Positions 61,630 to 64,000 of a DNA stretch of 64,000 bases are shown here, piece after piece. A program made the position numbers and the translations under genes. The notes beneath the pieces were generated by a model. It saw only the letters and a list, made by a program, of their open reading frames with translations, was not told where the DNA came from and did no database searches. The stretch is from Salvator merianae (Eukaryota > Chordata > Lepidosauria > Squamata > Teiidae): the NCBI GenBank assembly GCA_003586115.2, contig QVOM02000112.1, positions 43,649,487-43,713,486 of the forward strand. The letters are read 5' to 3'. Numbering within the stretch: the first letter of the stretch is position 1; every line of letters starts with the position of its first letter.

Positions 61630-61984
61630 TAATTTAATCCATGAGCTTGCTCTTATGGTGTCAAAAGTACATGAGTGCCTTACTCTTTGCTCATGGCTCC
61701 AAAAAGTAGCCTTTAAAAGCATAAAGCCTCAAATATTGGAATACATACACACTTGCTTCTGCTGGCCATTGATAACTCTGGCCTAACTGTAGTTACATTC
61801 TTGAATCAAAATCAATAGTTCACTTAACTTATTTCATATTGGATGTGATGCAAATATCAACAACTCTTAATAAAACCAGTTGAATTCTACCACATACTGG
61901 AACATTCTGTATCTTTCAAAGGGTTTCTGTATCAGCATATAGTGTCTCTCAAACTCGGGTTTCCAGATGTTTTTAAACTACAGC

Positions 61985-62000
61985 TAATAATAATAATAAT
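61985..62000. repeat. (TAA)n microsatellite
   Basis: Five to six TAA units precede ATTTATAATACCCCTTTCACC, which looks like the complement of an L2-like LINE tail. Confidence 0.8.
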
Positions 62001-62313
62001 ATTTATAATACCCCTTTCACCAAAGAATGGAACAAGAAACATATACAATTAAGAGACTATTATATATATGTATATATATAAATCAGCTCCCATCATTCAT
62101 TTATTTTGTACACACTGATTGAGGCTGATCAGAGTTGAGGTTTCACAATATCTGGAGATCCATGTTTGGGAAAATCTGAACTACATCTTTTTATATACAA
62201 AATTATTTAAGTCATAATAGTAGATATTTATTTGGAAATGAAATAAATAACGAAAAGTAAGTCAACTAAACTAATGATCACACATGGGTGGCATTTGAAA
62301 CTGAAATATTTCA

Positions 62314-62366
62314 GTAGTAGAATAAATGCTCCCCCAGCAAAAGGTCCCAGGTTTAACCCTCATCAG
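62314..62366 (+). mobile_element. tRNA-derived SINE-like fragment
   Basis: CAGTAGTAGAATAAATGCTC is followed by GCAAAAGGTCCCAGGTTTAACCC. The order and spacing resemble the A-to-B-box part of squamate tRNA-derived SINEs, with GGTTTAACC in the B-box position. Only about 50 bp is recognisable. Confidence 0.45.
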
Positions 62367-63220
62367 AACTGATGGGGTAAATTTGTATTCCATTTTGTTT
62401 TGAATGCTATTATTAATCCTTGGTCTTCAAGCCCACACTAATATTTGTGTAAAATACTGCAGGGACTGAACCCTGCAAATGTCAGATCACTGACATAAGT
62501 AGTTTAGTTGCTAAGGAACAGAACAGCTGGCATACCAAACAACCAAATATGAAAGGCATCAACTCTGATCCATTTGTGCTTAAACCTTCAATTAAATCTT
62601 TAATTTTAATATTATTTTAAATAGAATATTTTTATTAACTGTTACTCATTTTTTTATTGTATAACATTTTTAATCCCTTATGGTATTAAGCATTTAGGGT
62701 TAACGTTTGCATAAACTTCAACAGGTTCGGAATGAATTATATTTTTCCCAAATTAATGGAGTAATACTTTTCATTATTTTATTTATTTATTTGTTTATTT
62801 ACTTTTGCTGTTTAGGTCTATTTTTAGGAACTAATTAGGTATAGATAAAGAGTTATTAGGTATAAAGAGGTATTTTTAGGTACTAATTAGGCTTAGAGAA
62901 AGAGTTTTTGTTTTCTAGCATCCCATTTTACTATTCTAGTAGTCTACAGAATGGTGTTGTAACCCTTCTCTAGTTTACCTGGAAATAAAGAAAACACTGA
63001 ATAGAATGAAATTTAATTGGGCTGTCAGTATATCACACACAGAAAGACACAGACACACATGCAAAGACACAAATATACACATATACCTATGTTTTTGGGT
63101 TTTTTTAAGTTGATCTTAAAAACAACCCCTCCACCACCACAAGACTATATAGCAATTTTATGAAGCTCTGTTTACCACATATGATATCTCTGTAGCTTCG
63201 CAAGGAGCATTTCATCCTAC

Positions 63221-63391
63221 CTTTTCACTTTTAATTCTTTCTGATATGGCAGCAAATCGTTGATTGAGTTCTGTCAGTTTAGGCTCTACTACTTTCCTGC
63301 AGTGATCTCCACGGTTTGTCATCAAATCTATTGCCTGGTCACGCACAGAGTCCACCTTTGGACGCATATCATTCAGCTCAATCTTTAAGCG
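63221..63391 (-). CDS. DMD: Dystrophin exon 37 (171 nt), end of spectrin repeat 13
   Basis: This exon encodes 57 residues in phase 0, from RLKIELNDMRPKVDS to AAISERIKSEK. It forms helices B and C of repeat 13. The NRGDHCRK and RFAAIS blocks are kept. It corresponds to human residues about 1719-1775, with about 43 of 57 identities from memory. The acceptor is TGGACTGTAG|CGC and the donor AAG|GTAGGA. An open methionine start does not exist upstream; the exon is internal. Confidence 0.98.
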
Positions 63392-64000
63392 CTACAGTCC
63401 ATGAGTAAGAGACAGGGCTTGAAATTAGTAATAAATGCAGGAAGGAAGAAAGAGAAAGAGAGAGAGGAAGTGTGCAAAGGAATAACGAGCAAAACCATAA
63501 CGCAAGCTGTAGACAAATATCTGTTCCTAAGATTGTGGTTGTGTATCTGTGGACACTCCATGGCTAGCTTCTGAATATTTTCAAACTGATAGAGACAGTG
63601 AGACAGAAGCTAAGTATGAATTTAATTAACAGAACATATTTACTACTTCCTTCTTAAAGCCTTTCTGCACTTACTTGTGCTGGTTAGGATTGGCTGGTCT
63701 GGATCAAACAATCTGTTCCAAAGCTGGGACACTTTGCACTTGGACTGGAACAAGACCATCTGTATTGGAATGGCTGTTCAGGTTTAGCCCCACACCAGCC
63801 CTGAAACTTGCATGAACTTTGTAGCTAGACTCCAAAAGCTTCAATGGCCAGGAATGGACATTTAAGGACTTGGAGCTCCCCAGGGACCACATTTTAGTGG
63901 CACAACAAGGTATGCCAGTGAAATTGGTCTCCCAGTATATACTGGACCACAGAGGGATCTGCTAGTATGCTGATGGATCTGTTTAATCAGGCCTACCAGT
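63392..64000 (-). other. DMD: DMD intron 36 (partial, 3' end)
   Basis: The stretch precedes the exon 37 acceptor CTGTAG and continues beyond the window. It contains a GA-rich run at 63438-63470 and, from 63657 to the window end, a Harbinger-like repeat. Exon 36 is not in the window. Confidence 0.95.
63657..64000. mobile_element. Harbinger-like repeat, cut by the window end
   Basis: The left end AAGCCTTTCTGCACTTACTT follows TTCTTA and resembles the termini at 36267 and 49810. Internal sequence from 63885 to 63960 matches 29065-29140. The right end lies outside the window. Confidence 0.55.

Larger units (their letters stand above)
50868..63220 (-). other. DMD: DMD intron 37 (12,353 bp)
   Basis: The intron is bounded by AAG|GTAGGA (exon 37) and TTTTAAG|CCC (exon 38). 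Repeats recognised include unclassified blocks at 52620-53041 and 54130-54600, LINE remnants at 55560-55715, 56284-56900 and 57060-58010, MITEs at 58220, 60673 and 61515, and a SINE-like piece at 62314. No identifiable content was seen in 50870-52600, 53050-54120, 54610-55550, 55720-56280, 58420-60660, 61100-61470, 61640-62310 and 62380-63220. Confidence 0.94.
1..64000 (-). other. DMD: DMD (dystrophin) gene, internal part: exons 37-43 and introns
   Basis: The whole window lies inside one gene on the minus strand. Seven exons, each with AG before and GT after it, appear in the correct order and phase for dystrophin, and their translations align without gaps to the human central rod (human sequence recalled from memory). 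Dystrophin is the large subsarcolemmal protein that links cortical actin to the dystroglycan complex in muscle. The window covers only spectrin repeats 13-16, so neither the actin-binding domain nor the WW/ZZ region is present. No start codon, promoter or polyadenylation site of the gene falls here. The known internal promoters of mammals (Dp260 in intron 29, Dp140 in intron 44) lie outside the region. Exons 37-42 are all multiples of three; exon 43 is the first that changes phase. Confidence 0.97.

Noticed and set aside
1..64000. CRISPR arrays, prokaryotic operons, tRNA or rRNA genes, integrated viral genomes
   Set aside because: No regularly spaced direct repeats, bacterial-style gene packing, complete tRNA cloverleaf or viral gene order was seen; the context is a vertebrate intron.

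Overview
This window is vertebrate genomic DNA from inside the dystrophin gene (DMD), which runs on the minus strand. Seven coding exons can be read with consensus splice sites. They correspond to human DMD exons 37 (63221-63391), 38 (50745-50867), 39 (48401-48538), 40 (44968-45120), 41 (43852-44034), 42 (29593-29787) and 43 (23784-23956). Their lengths are 171, 123, 138, 153, 183, 195 and 173 nt, identical to the human exons as I remember them. Together they encode about 378 residues of the central rod: the end of spectrin repeat 13, all of R14 and R15, the R15-R16 linker and most of R16. No other host gene is visible. The rest is intron: partial intron 43 (1-23783), introns 42, 41, 40, 39, 38 and 37, and the start of the intron 36 side (63392-64000).

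The organism is most likely a non-avian reptile, probably a squamate. The exons are clearly amniote dystrophin but differ from human at roughly 12-39% of residues per exon. The introns carry the mixed repeat set typical of lizards: CR1-like and L2-like LINEs, an L1-like LINE, a tRNA-SINE-like fragment, a Tc1 transposon of the type known from fishes and frogs, and many short hAT-like and Harbinger-like non-autonomous elements. The species cannot be determined from the sequence alone.

Layout by position. 1-23.8 kb is the 3' part visible of intron 43: unclassified DNA-transposon pieces (0-1, 5.5, 14.7-15.9 and 20 kb), a CR1 3' end (3.5-4.1 kb), an L2-like LINE with a reverse-transcriptase YADD motif (7.3-8.5 kb), a 719-bp hAT-like element made almost entirely of nested hairpins (16.0-16.7 kb), an L1-like fragment (17.4-18.8 kb) and a 1.2-kb element flanked by TTA (21.6-22.8 kb). 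24-29.6 kb is intron 42, with small MITEs. 29.8-43.9 kb is intron 41, with an almost intact Tc1 element (33.85-35.39 kb). 44-50.7 kb holds exons 38-41 with short introns. 50.9-63.2 kb is intron 37, with LINE and MITE remnants.

I found no unknown gene system. The most unusual structure is the multi-hairpin hAT-like element at 16021-16739. The most interesting protein-level observations are a canonical helix-A tryptophan in repeat 15 that human dystrophin lacks, and an unusual exon 43 donor that changes the codon at the exon 43/44 junction.
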